Below, piece after piece: positions 5,786 through 7,386 of a stretch of 7,386 nucleotides of DNA; the stretch's first letter is position 1; each line of letters opens with the position of its first letter. Location: contig JAGFXV010000067.1 of assembly GCA_017861475.1 (NCBI GenBank), positions 1 to 7,386 of the forward strand. Reading direction: 5' to 3'. A program made the translations under genes and the position numbers. This DNA is from Bacillota bacterium (GTDB lineage Bacteria; Bacillota; Syntrophomonadia; Syntrophomonadales; Syntrophomonadaceae). The notes beneath the pieces are model-generated. The model did no database searches. It saw nothing but the letters and a program-made list of their open reading frames with translations, and was not told the DNA's origin.

Positions 5786-6640
5786 TTATTTGGCGTAATC
5801 GAAAAATCCTTTTCCGCTCTTAACCCCCAGATGTCCTGCCCTGACTTTTTGTTTCAAGGCCAGGGAAGGTCTGAATTTGGGATCGCCAAATTCCTTGTAA
5901 AAATACTCGGTTACCATCAGCAGTACATCCAGGCCAACCATATCACATAAGGCTAAAGGCCCGATCGGCATATTGGCACCGAGTTTCATGGCTTCATCAA
6001 TGGATTCAGCCGAAGCCACCCCTTCCTGATAAGCATGACAGGCATCGTTTAAGTAGGGTACCAAAAGGCGGTTCACAATGAATCCGGGAGCTTCTTTGGC
6101 CTCTATGGCGGTCTTGCCGATCGTTTTACAGGTCTCCATGGCAGTTTCCACAGTTGCTCTGCTGGTCTCAACGCCCGGTATGACTTCCACCAGTCTCATT
6201 ACAGGAACGGGATTAAAGAAATGCATACCCACTACCTTGTCGGGTCTGCCGCTGGCAGCTGCAATTTCGGTTATGCTGAAACCGGAGGTATTACTGGCCA
6301 GAATCGTTGCGGGCGAACAAAGTTCCCCCAGTTCTTTAAAGACCCGTTTCTTTATATCAAGGTTCTCGATGATTACTTCGATAACCAGATCACAGTCTTT
6401 CAGGTCACTGTTGTTTGTACTGCCCGTGAGATTTTTACGGTAAGCAATTGCTTCCTCGCTGCTCAGCTTGCCTTTGGCGATCGATTTATCCCAGTTCCTC
6501 ACCATGCCATTGAGTGCCTTGTCAACAAATTTCATATCAACATCAACCAGAATGACCTCCAGTCCGGCCTGGGCTCCGATCTGCGCAATCCCGGCACCCA
6601 TGGTACCGGCGCCTAAAACCCCTAATTTAGTAATGCTCAT
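5786..6640 (-). CDS. hbd: 3-hydroxybutyryl-CoA dehydrogenase
   Basis: This cytoplasmic NAD(P)-dependent enzyme of 284 residues, the usual length, would oxidise (S)-3-hydroxybutyryl-CoA to acetoacetyl-CoA, or catalyse the reverse. The N-terminal Rossmann motif is GAGTMG (10-15), with D33 near the end of the second strand, which suits NAD. Catalytic residues correspond to those of human HAD with conserved spacing: S119 in SNTSGFS, H140 in GMHFFNPVP, E152 and N190 in GFIVNRLL. The C-terminal helical domain contains PIGPLALCDMVGLDV and ends KSGKGFFDYAK, as in clostridial Hbd. The ATG at 6640 has a strong AAGGAGGT site. It follows the partial thiolase after 22 bp, forming one transcription unit with it, and precedes the sigma-54 regulator. 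Confidence 0.97.
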   Translation of the reverse strand: MSITKLGVLGAGTMGAGIAQIGAQAGLEVILVDVDMKFVDKALNGMVRNWDKSIAKGKLSSEEAIAYRKNLTGSTNNSDLKDCDLVIEVIIENLDIKKRVFKELGELCSPATILASNTSGFSITEIAAASGRPDKVVGMHFFNPVPVMRLVEVIPGVETSRATVETAMETCKTIGKTAIEAKEAPGFIVNRLLVPYLNDACHAYQEGVASAESIDEAMKLGANMPIGPLALCDMVGLDVLLMVTEYFYKEFGDPKFRPSLALKQKVRAGHLGVKSGKGFFDYAK

Positions 6641-6662
6641 TCAGAATACCTCCTTTTTTATT

Positions 6663-7386
6663 TTATAGGGCTTCAATGACAACCGCCATGGCCGGGCCTC
6701 CGCCGGCACACAGAGTGGCACATCCGAACTGTTTTTTGCTCCGTTGCATTTCATTCATCAGGGTGATCAGCAGCCTGACTCCGGTCATTCCTACCGGATG
6801 GCCCAAACTGACCCCCGAGCCCAGTACATTAATCTTATTCACGTCCACCTTGAGTTCACGGTTGCAGGCGATTACCTGGGCTGCAAAAGCTTCGTTCATT
6901 TCCCAGAGTTCAATATCGTCCATGCTCATCTTGGCAAACTTCAACACCCGGCGCACAGCGGGTACGACTCCAATGCCCATGATACTTGGATCAACCGAGG
7001 CTGAGGCGGTCGCCACGATCCGGGCCAGTGGTTTGAGGCCAAGTTCCTGGGCTTTGTCAGCCCCCATCAGAATCATGGCTGCGGCGCCGTCGTTAATGGC
7101 TGATGCATTGCCGGCGGTAATGATTCCGTCCTTTTTAAAAGCTGGTTTTAATTTGGCCAAACCTTCCATGCTGGCATTGGGGTTGGGATGCTCGTCGGTG
7201 TCAAACATGACGGTCCCTTTTTTCGTCTTGATCTCCACCGGCACGATTTCTTCCGCAAATTTACCTTCGGCAATCGCTTTGCAGGCCCGCTGATTACTCA
7301 TCAATCCCCATTCGTCTGCTTCCTGGCGGGAGATCTTGTACATGTCAACCAGGTTCTCGGCGGTAACTCCGGCATGGTAGTTATAA
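6663..7386 (-). CDS. Thiolase (acetyl-CoA C-acetyltransferase family), C-terminal part, 5' end beyond window
   Basis: The frame stays open to the right edge, giving 240 residues of an expected 390-400; the nucleophilic cysteine domain lies outside. Visible are YHAGVTAENL (normally HMGxTAEN), GNASAINDGAAA, MNEAFAAQ, the catalytic histidine in SLGHPVGMTG and the second cysteine in TLCAGGGPAMA. The GGGPAMA ending, rather than GGGQGxA, marks a subgroup different from the other thiolase in this window. The ATG at 7343 is internal and not the real start, since TAEN-type thiolase sequence continues upstream of it. It is the first visible gene of the thiolase-dehydrogenase unit. It probably cleaves or forms acetoacetyl-CoA, but its exact chain-length preference is unknown. 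Confidence 0.94.
   Translation of the reverse strand, partial: YNYHAGVTAENLVDMYKISRQEADEWGLMSNQRACKAIAEGKFAEEIVPVEIKTKKGTVMFDTDEHPNPNASMEGLAKLKPAFKKDGIITAGNASAINDGAAAMILMGADKAQELGLKPLARIVATASASVDPSIMGIGVVPAVRRVLKFAKMSMDDIELWEMNEAFAAQVIACNRELKVDVNKINVLGSGVSLGHPVGMTGVRLLITLMNEMQRSKKQFGCATLCAGGGPAMAVVIEAL

Overview
The window reads almost entirely on the minus strand. It looks like a chromosomal segment of an anaerobic clostridial (Firmicutes) bacterium. The reasons are strong AGGAGG-type ribosome sites before nearly every gene, a base composition near half GC, intrinsic terminators, and a sigma-54 regulator with CBS and PAS domains beside clustered short-chain beta-oxidation genes. That combination is familiar from syntrophic or sulfate-reducing Peptococcaceae and Syntrophomonas-like organisms. 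The genus cannot be fixed from this sequence.

Layout in transcription order, from high to low coordinates. (1) The C-terminal part of a thiolase, cut by the right edge, is followed 22 bp later by a complete 3-hydroxybutyryl-CoA dehydrogenase. (2) A 162-bp gap with REP-like palindromes and no evident terminator leads to a 700-residue sigma-54-dependent activator (CBS-CBS-PAS-PAS-AAA+-HTH). (3) A control region of about 770 bp follows. It holds a consensus -24/-12 promoter, a short stretch ending in an intrinsic terminator (a candidate small RNA), a cluster of GTTGCA repeats that look like activator sites, a second consensus -24/-12 promoter, a 50-codon Com-family zinc-ribbon gene, and another terminator-like hairpin. 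(4) A second, complete thiolase, a crotonase (enoyl-CoA hydratase) and the N-terminal two thirds of a butyryl-CoA-dehydrogenase-like acyl-CoA dehydrogenase follow, with 15-24 bp gaps. The last gene is cut by the left edge.

Together the enzymes supply all four steps of the C4 beta-oxidation spiral (butyryl-CoA to crotonyl-CoA to 3-hydroxybutyryl-CoA to acetoacetyl-CoA to two acetyl-CoA), which can run either way. The activator lies between the two halves. The sequence strongly suggests that it, with sigma-54 RNA polymerase, switches on the downstream half.

The most unusual part is the control region. Two sigma-54 promoters with similar sequence are each followed by a hairpin carrying the same 18-20 nt left flank. 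One of these hairpins lies between the promoter-proximal Com-like gene and the thiolase. Phage Mu Com is an RNA-binding protein that remodels a hairpin in its target mRNA. This suggests, as a hypothesis only, an RNA-level switch in which the Com-like protein, the leader hairpin and the upstream small RNA take part.
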